Under the pieces are notes generated by a model. That model was not told the origin of the DNA. It made no database searches and worked only from the letters and a program-made list of their open reading frames with translations. Below are positions 16,464 through 23,639 of a stretch of DNA of 64,000 nucleotides, in pieces (within the stretch, counting starts at the first letter, position 1; each line of letters starts with the position of its first letter). The stretch spans positions 124,001-188,000 of the forward strand of contig NC_017249.1 of the NCBI RefSeq assembly GCF_000284375.1, written 5' to 3'. The stretch comes from Bradyrhizobium japonicum USDA 6 (GTDB taxonomy: Bacteria; Pseudomonadota; Alphaproteobacteria; Rhizobiales; Xanthobacteraceae). A program made the position numbers and the translations under genes.

Positions 16464-17624
16464 ATGACCGCTGCCCTCCGTTTCGATCCGATCCGCCTGC
16501 CCGAGAAGTGCGAGCAATTGCGCAAGGAAGTGCGCGCCTTCCTCGCCGAGGAAATCGCGGCCGGTACCTTCGATCCGCACAAACCCAACCGCGAGGACAC
16601 CGACGCGCCGGAATTTTCCCGCCGGGTCGGCGCCAAGGGCTGGCTGGGCATGACCTGGCCGAAGAAATATGGCGGCCAGGAGCGCTCCTTCCTCGAGCGC
16701 TACGTGGTGACCGAGGAAATGCGCGTCGCCAACGCGCCGACGCGGCGTTTCTTCGTCGCCGACCGCCAGAGCGGGCCGGTGCTGATCAAATACGCGCCCG
16801 AGCATATCAAGATGGATATCCTGCCGCGCATCTGCCGCGGCGAGATCTGCTTTGCGATCGGCATGAGCGAGCCGAACTCCGGCTCCGACCTGTTCGCGGC
16901 GAAGACGCGCGCGACCAAAACCGACGGCGGCTATCTCATCAATGGAACCAAGATCTGGACCTCGTCGGCGCACATCGCCGACTACATGATCGCGATCTTC
17001 CGGACCTCGCAGCCGACCAAGGAAAACCGCCGTCACGGCCTGACCCAGTTTCTGGTCAAGATGAAGCAGCCGGGCATCCAGGTGAACCCGATCGGCCAGA
17101 TCACCGGGCAGTACGAGTTCAACGAGGTCGTCTTCACCGACTTCTTCGTCCCCGACGATCACGTGCTCGGCGAAGTCGACGGCGCCTGGAAGCAGGCGAC
17201 GAGCGAGCTCGCCTATGAGCGTTCCGGCCCCGAGCGTTTTCTGGAGACCTACTACGTGCTGACCGAGCTGGTGCGTGCGGTCGGCCCCACCCCGGACACC
17301 CGCAGCGCCGAGGGCATCGGCCGGCTCGTGGCGCAGCTCCACACCATGCGGCGCATGTCGGTCTCGGTTGCGGGCATGCTGCAGGCCGGCAAGGAGCCGG
17401 TGGTGGAGGCGTCCATCGTCAAGGACATCGGCACGGTCTGGGAGCAGCAGCTTCCGCATCGCGTGCGCGATCTCGCCGCCTTCGTCGAGGAGACCGCGAC
17501 CAACCGCGAGACGCTGGAGCGGCAACTCGACTTCGCCATCAAGACCGCACCGAAACTCACCATCCAGGGCGGCACCACCGAGGTGCTGCGCGGCATCATC
17601 GCGCGCGGACTGGGTTTGCGCTAA
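16464..17624 (+). CDS. acyl-CoA dehydrogenase, catalytic-type subunit
   Basis: A 386-residue acyl-CoA dehydrogenase. The middle domain shows CFAIGMSEPNSGSDLF and GTKIWTSSAHIADYM, the FAD-binding strands. The central helix ELAYERSGPERFLE contains a Glu in the position used for catalysis in the FadE29/isovaleryl type, and the C-terminus ends QGGTTEVLRGIIARGLGLR. It follows the short paralog by 18 bp and precedes an enoyl-CoA hydratase by 17 bp, forming a tight beta-oxidation operon. The reaction is alpha-beta dehydrogenation of an acyl-CoA, passing electrons to ETF. Confidence 0.92.
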   Translation: MTAALRFDPIRLPEKCEQLRKEVRAFLAEEIAAGTFDPHKPNREDTDAPEFSRRVGAKGWLGMTWPKKYGGQERSFLERYVVTEEMRVANAPTRRFFVADRQSGPVLIKYAPEHIKMDILPRICRGEICFAIGMSEPNSGSDLFAAKTRATKTDGGYLINGTKIWTSSAHIADYMIAIFRTSQPTKENRRHGLTQFLVKMKQPGIQVNPIGQITGQYEFNEVVFTDFFVPDDHVLGEVDGAWKQATSELAYERSGPERFLETYYVLTELVRAVGPTPDTRSAEGIGRLVAQLHTMRRMSVSVAGMLQAGKEPVVEASIVKDIGTVWEQQLPHRVRDLAAFVEETATNRETLERQLDFAIKTAPKLTIQGGTTEVLRGIIARGLGLR

Positions 17625-17641
17625 TTCAATCGAGGATCGTC

Positions 17642-18454
17642 ATGAGCACCTACAAAGATATCGGCGTCGAAAAAGTTGGCCACGTCGGCACCATCGAGAT
17701 CCGCCGTCCGCCGCTGAACTTCTTCGACATCTCGCTGATCAACCAGATCGCGGATGCACTCGACGAGTTCGATCGCGACATCGAGATCCGCGCATCCGTG
17801 CTGTCGGCACAAGGCAAGGCTTTCTGCGCCGGCGCCAATTTTGGCGATCCGGCGCGGCAGGCGCAGGAAGCGCGCGAAGCCGAGAAGAAGGGCGACCCGG
17901 CCGACAACCTCGGCCCGATCAACCATCTCTACATCCAGGCCGTGCGCATCTTCCGCGCCAAGAAGCCGATCGTCGCGGCCGTGCAGGGCGCGGCCATCGG
18001 CGGCGGGCTCGGTCTTGCAGTGTCGGCCGACTTCCGCGTCACCTGCCCGGAAGCGCGCTTCTCCGCCAACTTCACGAAGCTCGGCTTCCATCCCGGCTTC
18101 GGCCTGACGGTGACGCTGCCCGAGCTGATCGGCAAGAACAACGCCGAGTTGATGTTTTACACCAGCCGCCGCGTCACCGGCGAAGAAGCCGTCAAGTGGG
18201 GCCTCGCCAACGAGCTGGTGCCGCAGGACCAGGTGAAGGCAGGCGCGATGAAGCTCGCCGCCGAAATCGCCGAATGCTCCCCGCTCGGCCTCCTCTCCAC
18301 CCGCGCCACGATGCGCGCCAACCTCGCCGATCGCGTGATGGCCGCGACCAATCACGAGCTCGCCGAGCAGACGCGCTTGCGGGCAACGGAAGACTTCAAG
18401 GAAGGCGTCAAGGCCACGGAAGAGCGCCGCACGGCGAATTTCAAGGGAAGGTAG
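17642..18454 (+). CDS. enoyl-CoA hydratase/isomerase
   Basis: A 270-residue crotonase-family protein. The oxyanion-hole strand is SAQGKAFCAGANFG, and the second conserved segment is VQGAAIGGGLGLAVSADFRVT. The Glu of canonical hydratases, expected after LGFHPGFGL, appears absent, so isomerase or other crotonase chemistry is possible. It is the third gene of the operon 15384-18454 and would act on the enoyl-CoA made by the preceding dehydrogenase pair. The start ATG follows GAGGATCGTC. Confidence 0.9.
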   Translation: MSTYKDIGVEKVGHVGTIEIRRPPLNFFDISLINQIADALDEFDRDIEIRASVLSAQGKAFCAGANFGDPARQAQEAREAEKKGDPADNLGPINHLYIQAVRIFRAKKPIVAAVQGAAIGGGLGLAVSADFRVTCPEARFSANFTKLGFHPGFGLTVTLPELIGKNNAELMFYTSRRVTGEEAVKWGLANELVPQDQVKAGAMKLAAEIAECSPLGLLSTRATMRANLADRVMAATNHELAEQTRLRATEDFKEGVKATEERRTANFKGR

Positions 18455-18519
18455 CCTCCCCCTCTCCCCTTGTGGTGACGTCTCCCCATTCTTCCTTGAG
18501 CGGCCGCACTCTCGGACCC

Positions 18520-18695
18520 GTCATCCCTGCGCAACGGCGTAGCCGTTGTCGATGGAGGTGCGAGCTGCGCGGTGCGCAGCACCGTGCGGGGAGCTTTGAA
18601 GGATGAACGGCCCCGCCGGTGGCCGTCACCCTTCGAGGCTCGCCGAAGAGGCTAGCACCTCAGCGACAACGGCTACGCCGTTGCGCAGGGATGAC
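18520..18695. repeat. long hairpin with perfect 32-bp arms
   Basis: The left arm 18520-18551 starts GTCATCCCTGCGCAACGG, and the right arm 18664-18695 is its exact reverse complement. The loop of ~112 bp contains GAAGGATGAACGG and CCGTCACCCTTCG, a further small inverted pair. It sits between two convergent genes, the enoyl-CoA hydratase and the VOC gene, and fills the intergenic space. Confidence 0.9.
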
Positions 18696-18707
18696 GGATC
18701 ACTGACA

Positions 18708-19463
18708 TCAACTGACGCGGAACGTCACCCCGCCGAGCAGAAACTCGTTCCCCGCAACCGCGAGTCCCTTCGCCTTCGCGGCATGCAGCACGCTCGCGAC
18801 ATCCGCCACCTGAAACTCCAGCGCGCTCATGATCTCGCTGGCGCCCTTCACGAAGCGGAAGGTGGCATTGGGCAATGTCAATTCGGCACCGCCACTCGGC
18901 GCGGCCCCGATGATCTTCCCCCAATGTTCCGCGAGCCCCTGAGGATCCGGGCTCTGCATCTCCACGCCCGTCAGCGCCTGCGTCACATCCTTGCGGATGA
19001 ACTTTTGCCAGTCCGGCCCCGCGGGCGGGTACGGCCCCAGAATATCGTCGCTGCCCTTGGTATGGTTGAACTCGATGAAGGCCGCGCGGCAGTCGCGGGG
19101 GTGGAGCTGCACGCCGTGATAGGGCGCGTGGTCGATCACGTTGGCGGTGCGCACGCCCATCGCATTGGCGTTGCGGCCGCGTTCGTCCGGATCGTTGCAG
19201 CAGAAGATCGCCATATAGCCGCCGCGGCCGCCGGTCTTCTCGATGAAGCGGCCGGCAGTGGTGCCGCCCTTGAACGGCGCGACCACCTCCAGCAGGATCG
19301 TGTCGACCGGGAGCAGCACGTTCTCCAGGCCGTATTTGGCGACATTGCCATCGCGGTAGCAGACGGCGAGGCCCATGATCCCGGCGATGTCGGAGGCCAC
19401 AGGCGCGAGCTGCGGCGCGACGAGGCAGATCTGCCGGAGCCGCATATAGGGCGCCATCGTCAT
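18708..19463 (-). CDS. VOC/glyoxalase-like domain protein
   Basis: A 251-residue protein with two glyoxalase-fold halves: MRLRQICLVAPQLAPVASDIAGIMGL, then GRGGYMAIFCCNDPDERG; the second half starts HPRDCRAAFIEFNHTKG. It resembles two-module VOC proteins that follow crotonase genes in aromatic and steroid pathways. The ATG at 19463 overlaps the upstream enoyl-CoA hydratase stop in an ATGA arrangement, which decides the start and indicates translational coupling. Substrate unknown; a ring-cleavage or epimerase role is possible. Confidence 0.82.
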   Translation of the reverse strand: MTMAPYMRLRQICLVAPQLAPVASDIAGIMGLAVCYRDGNVAKYGLENVLLPVDTILLEVVAPFKGGTTAGRFIEKTGGRGGYMAIFCCNDPDERGRNANAMGVRTANVIDHAPYHGVQLHPRDCRAAFIEFNHTKGSDDILGPYPPAGPDWQKFIRKDVTQALTGVEMQSPDPQGLAEHWGKIIGAAPSGGAELTLPNATFRFVKGASEIMSALEFQVADVASVLHAAKAKGLAVAGNEFLLGGVTFRVS

Positions 19464-20248
19464 GTGCCCCTGAAGGTCGGCTTTCGCTTTTCGACGAAGG
19501 CCTTCGCGGCTTCCTTGTGATCCTCGGTGTCGCTGCAACGGGTGTGATGGATCGCCTCGCCGTCGAAGCAATCTTCCAGCGCCAGATGCTCGGCGTTGTT
19601 GATGTTGCGCTTGATGAAGCCGAGCGCGATCGATGGGCCCTGCGCCAGCGACAGCGCGAGCTCGTGCGCGGCGGCATCGATCTCGGCGTCGGGCACCACC
19701 TTCGTCACCATCCCGATCGCATGCGCCTCCTTCGCGGTCAGCACCGGCGACATCAGATAGAGCTCGCGCGCCCGCGCGCTGCCGAGCAGCTGCGTCAGGA
19801 AATATGTGCCGCCATAATCGCCGGAGAAGCCGACCTTGGCGAAGGCGGTCGTGATCTTGCAGGATTCGCTCGCGATGCGCAGGTCGCAGGACAGCGCCAT
19901 GGAAAGGCCGGCGCCGGCGGCCGCGCCGTCGAGCTGCGCCACCACGGGCTTCGGCATCTGGTGCAGGATGCGCGAGACCTCCATGCCGCGGCGCAGGTTC
20001 GCCATTTTCACTTCGAACGGCAGCGGCGCACGGCCTGCCGCCATCGACTTGACGTCGCCGCCGACGCAGAACGAGCCGCCTGCGCCCTTGAACAGCACCG
20101 CGCGCACCTCGGGATCGTCGGCCGCGCGCCGCGCGGCCTCGACCAGCCCTGCGACCATGTCGGGGTTGAGCGCGTTCTTCCGCTCCGGGCGGTTCATCGT
20201 GATGGTGAGCAGCCCGCCTTCGAGCTTTTGCAGGACCATGTCGTTCAT
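19460..20248 (-). CDS. enoyl-CoA hydratase/isomerase
   Basis: A 262-residue crotonase. LTITMNRPERKNALN opens the fold, KGAGGSFCVGGDVKSM gives the first oxyanion-hole amide, and QLDGAAAGAGLSMALSCDLRI the second; the end, FVEKRKPTFRG, is the classical crotonase terminus. The Asp in FSGDYGGTYFL replaces the usual Glu-rich segment, which points to an isomerase-like or non-standard crotonase. ATG at 20248 with GGGAGACGTCCC. It is coupled by 4-bp overlap to the VOC gene downstream and lies 130 bp from the ABC binding protein gene. Confidence 0.9.
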   Translation of the reverse strand: MNDMVLQKLEGGLLTITMNRPERKNALNPDMVAGLVEAARRAADDPEVRAVLFKGAGGSFCVGGDVKSMAAGRAPLPFEVKMANLRRGMEVSRILHQMPKPVVAQLDGAAAGAGLSMALSCDLRIASESCKITTAFAKVGFSGDYGGTYFLTQLLGSARARELYLMSPVLTAKEAHAIGMVTKVVPDAEIDAAAHELALSLAQGPSIALGFIKRNINNAEHLALEDCFDGEAIHHTRCSDTEDHKEAAKAFVEKRKPTFRGT

Positions 20249-20290
20249 GGGACGTCTCCCTTGTTGTTTTGCTCGGGCCTCAGCCACACC

Positions 20291-20377
20291 CATCATTGTG
20301 AGGAGCGAAGCGACGAAGCAATCCAGATCGTCTCTGCGGAAACATCTCTGGATTGCCTCGCTTCGCCCGCAATGACG
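20291..20377. repeat. palindromic intergenic repeat, family A copy 3
   Basis: Arms CATCATTGTGAGGAGCGAAG / GAAGCAATCCAGA mirrored by CTCTGGATTGCCTCGC / CGCAATGACGG. More diverged than the copies at 11767 and 14249. Lies between the ABC binding protein stop and the enoyl-CoA hydratase start, both on the minus strand. Confidence 0.8.
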
Positions 20378-20378
20378 G

Positions 20379-21587
20379 CTATTTCTTCACCAGCGGGCAG
20401 CGCGACTGCTCCAGCGACTGGAACGCCTCGTTGCCGGGCACGGTGGCGAGCAGCTTGTAGTCGTCCCAGCGGCCCTTGGACTCCGACGGCTTCTTGACCT
20501 CGAACAGGTACATGTCGTGGATCATGCGACCGTCCTCGCGGATCTTGCCGTTCTTGGCGAAGAAGTCGTTGATCGGCGTCTCCTTCATCACCTTGATGAC
20601 CGCGGCCGAGTCGGTCGTGCCCGCGGCCTTCACGGCCTTCAGGTAATGCATGACGGACGAATAGACGCCGGCCTGCGCCGAGGTCGGCACCCGCTTGGTG
20701 CGCTCCATGAATCGCTTCGAGAACGCGCGCGTATCGTCGTTGAGGTCCCAGTAGAACGCTTCGGCGAGCAGCAGGCCCTGCGCGGTCTCCAGCCCGATCG
20801 AATCGATGTCGGAGACGAAGGCGAGCAGCGGCGAGACCTTCTGGCCGCCCTTGGTGATGCCGAACTCGGCCGCCTGCTTGATGGCGTTGACGGTATCGCC
20901 GCCGGCGTTGGCAAGGCCAATCACCTTGGCTTTGGACGCTTGAGCCTGGAGCAGGAACGACGAGAAATCCGACGTGTTGAGCGGATGGCGCACGGCGCCG
21001 AGCACCTTGCCGCCGGTCTTGGTGACGACGGCGCTGGTGTCCTTCTCCAGGTCCTGGCCGAAGGCGTAGTCGGCGGTGAGGAAGAACCAGCTGTCGAGGC
21101 CGGACTTCACCGCGGCAAGACCGGTCACGTTGGCCTGGCCGTAAGTGTCGAACACGTAGTGGATGGTGTAGGGACCGCAGGCCTCGTTGGTGAGACGGAT
21201 CGAGCCCGGGCCGTTGAACATGATGATCTTGTTGCGCGCTTTCGCGATCTCGCCGGCGGCGAGCGCAGTGGCCGAGGCCGCGACGTCGTAGATCATCTCG
21301 ACGCCCTGGTTGTCGAGCATGTCGCGGGCGATGTTGGCGGACAGGTCAGCCTTGTTGAGATGGTCGGCCGCCAGCACCTGGATCTTGCGTCCCAGCACCT
21401 CGCCGCCAAAATCTTCGACGGCCATCTTAGCCGCGGTCTCGCTGCCGGGACCGGTGATGTCGGCATAGAGGCTCGACATGTCGAGGATGCCGCCGATCTT
21501 CAGCGGCGGCTTGTCCTGGGCCTGCGCGGCGGCGCTCGCACTCAGGGCGAACGCTGCGGCAAAAATGCCCGACAGAATATGCTTCAT
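20379..21587 (-). CDS. ABC transporter substrate-binding protein (branched-chain amino acid/aromatic acid type)
   Basis: A 402-residue periplasmic LivK-type receptor with signal peptide MKHILSGIFAAAFALSASAAAQA. The mature region starts PPLKIGGILDMSSLYADITGPG and contains YDVAASATALAAGEIAK and FFLTADYAFGQDLEKD, typical of the bacterial leucine/aromatic-compound receptor group. No permease or ATPase genes are adjacent. An IclR-like palindrome lies at 21744, ~155 bp upstream, matching the one in the acyl-CoA dehydrogenase promoter, so the ligand may be the acid degraded by that pathway. Confidence 0.92.
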   Translation of the reverse strand: MKHILSGIFAAAFALSASAAAQAQDKPPLKIGGILDMSSLYADITGPGSETAAKMAVEDFGGEVLGRKIQVLAADHLNKADLSANIARDMLDNQGVEMIYDVAASATALAAGEIAKARNKIIMFNGPGSIRLTNEACGPYTIHYVFDTYGQANVTGLAAVKSGLDSWFFLTADYAFGQDLEKDTSAVVTKTGGKVLGAVRHPLNTSDFSSFLLQAQASKAKVIGLANAGGDTVNAIKQAAEFGITKGGQKVSPLLAFVSDIDSIGLETAQGLLLAEAFYWDLNDDTRAFSKRFMERTKRVPTSAQAGVYSSVMHYLKAVKAAGTTDSAAVIKVMKETPINDFFAKNGKIREDGRMIHDMYLFEVKKPSESKGRWDDYKLLATVPGNEAFQSLEQSRCPLVKK

Positions 21588-21743
21588 CGAAAAAGACCTC
21601 CCTTATCGCGCCGTACTCTGATGGCGGCTTGGTTATTGCTCTTGGTTATTGCGCTTGGCTATCGCTATTGCCGCAATCATGCCGCATGCGCGAGAGCGCA
21701 GCAAGCGCAGGTGCGTTACGAAGCGGCGATTGGCGCGCGCGTT

Positions 21744-21758
21744 TTCCGCAAAGCGGAA
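21744..21758. promoter_or_regulatory. inverted-repeat operator candidate (TTCCGC-AAA-GCGGAA)
   Basis: Perfect 6-bp arms with a 3-base spacer, ~155 bp upstream of the ABC binding protein start. It shares arms, spacer length and right flank (GCGGAAT) with 15210-15224. Type resembles IclR-family operators. The remaining 21588-21784 contains no gene. Confidence 0.5.
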
Positions 21759-21784
21759 TGGTCGGGTACGGATAATTGTTTCTC

Positions 21785-21856
21785 CGTCATTGCGAGCAGA
21801 GCGAAGCAATCCGGAATCTTCCGCGGCGGGACTGCTTGGCTGCGCTCGCAATGACG
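21785..21856. repeat. palindromic intergenic repeat, family A copy 4
   Basis: A shorter copy: CGTCATTGCGAGCAGAGCGAAGC mirrored by GCTGCGCTCGCAATGACG, with a compact middle. It lies just upstream of the nuclease-like gene, and the nuclease reading frame runs open through it, so it must not be mistaken for coding sequence. Confidence 0.85.
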
Positions 21857-21931
21857 GAGCGTGACGAAGCCTCTTCGCGAGACGCTACGCTTGAGTTAAG
21901 ACTGGCACTCAACGCAACCTCTCCGGGCAAC

Positions 21932-22702
21932 GTGACACGACTGTTTCACTTCATCGTCGCATTTCTTCTCGCCGCGGCTCACACTGCGTTCGCCGCCCCG
22001 TGCCAATTCGAGACTCAAGGCGAGGGCCGCGTCGCGGCGATGGTCGACGCCCGCAGCGTGCGTCTCGATGACGGCCGCGAAGTGCGCCTCACCGGAATCG
22101 AACCGACCGCGACGACGAAGCAGGCACTGACCTCGCTGCTCGTCGGGCGCGACGTGAGTCTGCGGAGCGCGGACGACACGCCCGACCGCTACGGCCGCCA
22201 AGCTGCGTTCATATTTGCCGGCGACGGCGGCATCTCCGTGCAGGCAGTGCTGCTCGCCCAGGGCGACGCCCTCGTCTCCGCCGAGATCGCGGACAAGGAC
22301 TGCGCGGCGGCCCTGATGGCGGCGGAGACCGAGGCACGGCGCCAAAAAAAGGGCAACTGGGCTGACCCGTCGGCCATAAAAAACGCGGAAAGTCCGGACG
22401 ATATTTTGGCGGGGATCGGGCGCTTTATGGTGGTCGAGGGCAAAGTCCTGTCGGTCCGGCAAGCTGGGGCAATGACGTACCTCAACTTCGGACGAAACTG
22501 GACACGCGGCTTTGCCGTGACTATTTCAAAGCGCACGCAACCCGCGTTCGAAAACGCCGGGATTGCTCTTAAGTCCCTGGAAAATCGACGCATTCGCGTC
22601 CGCGGCTGGGTCGAGGGGAATACAGGGCCACGCATCGATGTGCGCCTTGCGGGGCAGGTCGAGTTGCTGGGCGCAAACGAGCCGACTGGGGTAAGGCCCT
22701 AA
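21932..22702 (+). CDS. secreted SNase-like (thermonuclease-fold) protein
   Basis: About 256 residues from a GTG at 21932. The signal peptide is LFHFIVAFLLAAAHTAFA, followed by an OB-fold SNase-like domain: VAAMVDARSVRLDDGREVRLTGIEP, then DRYGRQAAFIF and SVQAVLLAQGDALVS. The family catalytic Arg in RLTGI and the DRYGR arginine are present. It would be a periplasmic phosphodiesterase-fold protein. The frame is open upstream through a repeat, but the signal peptide decides the start. Its stop is just upstream of the original start of the M48 gene, so the two probably formed an operon before the IS insertion. Confidence 0.8.
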   Translation: MTRLFHFIVAFLLAAAHTAFAAPCQFETQGEGRVAAMVDARSVRLDDGREVRLTGIEPTATTKQALTSLLVGRDVSLRSADDTPDRYGRQAAFIFAGDGGISVQAVLLAQGDALVSAEIADKDCAAALMAAETEARRQKKGNWADPSAIKNAESPDDILAGIGRFMVVEGKVLSVRQAGAMTYLNFGRNWTRGFAVTISKRTQPAFENAGIALKSLENRRIRVRGWVEGNTGPRIDVRLAGQVELLGANEPTGVRP

Positions 22703-22806
22703 AAAGGGCCAGGCACGGGTTAAGCGACGTGAATGGGGTGCTAGGGTCTGTACCTAAATAGCGCCACGTGATTCTCTTGCCTACGTGTTGATTCGGGGGC
22801 GAGAGA

Positions 22807-23199
22807 ATGCGCGCTGGTTTGTTTTGGCTGAACGACAGGCAATGGGCGCGTATCGAACCGCATCTGCCGAGGGGACTGACGGGGCCGGATCGGGACGACG
22901 ACCGACGCATCGTCAGCGGCATCATTCACATGCTGCAATCGGGTGCACGATGGCGTGATTGTCCACGTGAATACGGCCCTTACACGACGATCTACAATCG
23001 CTTCAATCGCTGGGCCAAGCGAGGACGATGGTGCGCAATCTTCGAAGCGCTGGCCAAGCCTGGCGAAGACGGCGTCGTACTGTCGCTCGACTCGACCTCG
23101 ATTAAAGCTCACCGGTGTGCCTCCGGCGGAAAAGGGGGGAGCACAATCAAGCAATCGGCCGCTCGCGCGGAGGCCGCACGACAAAAATCCATGCGCTGA
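22807..23199 (+). CDS. IS5-family transposase, N-terminal frame (OrfA)
   Basis: A 130-residue product starting MRAGLFWLNDRQWARIEPHLP, with the DUF4096-type helix-turn-helix and the first catalytic Asp in LSLDSTSIKAH. It overlaps OrfB, which is in the -1 frame; a slippery A4G6 run at 23130-23139 lies in the overlap. A fused OrfAB would be the active DDE transposase. Confidence 0.9.
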   Translation: MRAGLFWLNDRQWARIEPHLPRGLTGPDRDDDRRIVSGIIHMLQSGARWRDCPREYGPYTTIYNRFNRWAKRGRWCAIFEALAKPGEDGVVLSLDSTSIKAHRCASGGKGGSTIKQSAARAEAARQKSMR

Positions 23200-23567
23200 G
23201 CGATCCGCTCTGCCGGCCGGTCGTCCTGCATCTGACTCCAGGCCAAGATGCCGATATCGCTGCGGCTCCCGATGTCCTGGCGCTCGCGCCACCCATGAGC
23301 GTGCTCCTCGCCGACAAAGGGTATGATGGCGACAAGCTTCGCGGCGCAATCATTCGTCGTGGCGCCAAGCCCGTAATCCCCAATAAATCTAACCGTGTCG
23401 TCATCCATCGCTTCAACAAACGCGCCTACAAAGGACGAAATGTCATCGAACGCTGCTTTTGCAGGCTCAAGGACTTCCGGCGCATCGCCACGCGATATGA
23501 CAAGCTCGCCCGTAATTTTTTGGCCGCTGTTCATCTCGCCGCTCTCGTCGCATATTGGCTCAATTGA
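23115..23567 (+). CDS. IS5-family transposase, C-terminal frame (OrfB)
   Basis: The frame supplies GRSRGGRTTKIHAL, the second catalytic Asp in LLADKGYDGD, and the third acidic residue with the K/R-rich ERCFCRLKDFRRIATRYDK motif. The DDE set is therefore complete over OrfA+OrfB, with no stop or deletion. The element could still be active. Translation is expected by -1 frameshifting from OrfA, not from an independent start. Confidence 0.9.
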   Translation: MCLRRKRGEHNQAIGRSRGGRTTKIHALSDPLCRPVVLHLTPGQDADIAAAPDVLALAPPMSVLLADKGYDGDKLRGAIIRRGAKPVIPNKSNRVVIHRFNKRAYKGRNVIERCFCRLKDFRRIATRYDKLARNFLAAVHLAALVAYWLN

Positions 23568-23639
23568 GTCTGGACCCTAGAACGGCACGTATGCAGTGAA
23601 CGCCGCCGCCTGCGGGCTGCGCCGGCCGCGCTGTGCCTC

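Larger units (their letters stand above)
22745..23576 (+). mobile_element. IS5-family (IS427-like) insertion sequence, 832 bp
   Basis: The element is flanked by CTAG at 22741-22744 and 23577-23580, a probable 4-bp target duplication. The ends are imperfect inverted repeats, GGTCTGTAC and the complement of GTCTGGACC. It carries two overlapping transposase frames joined by a probable -1 frameshift. Removing the element with one CTAG joins an upstream GTG-initiated frame to the M48 lipoprotein frame without a stop, which shows that it inserted in that gene's 5' end. Confidence 0.9.
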
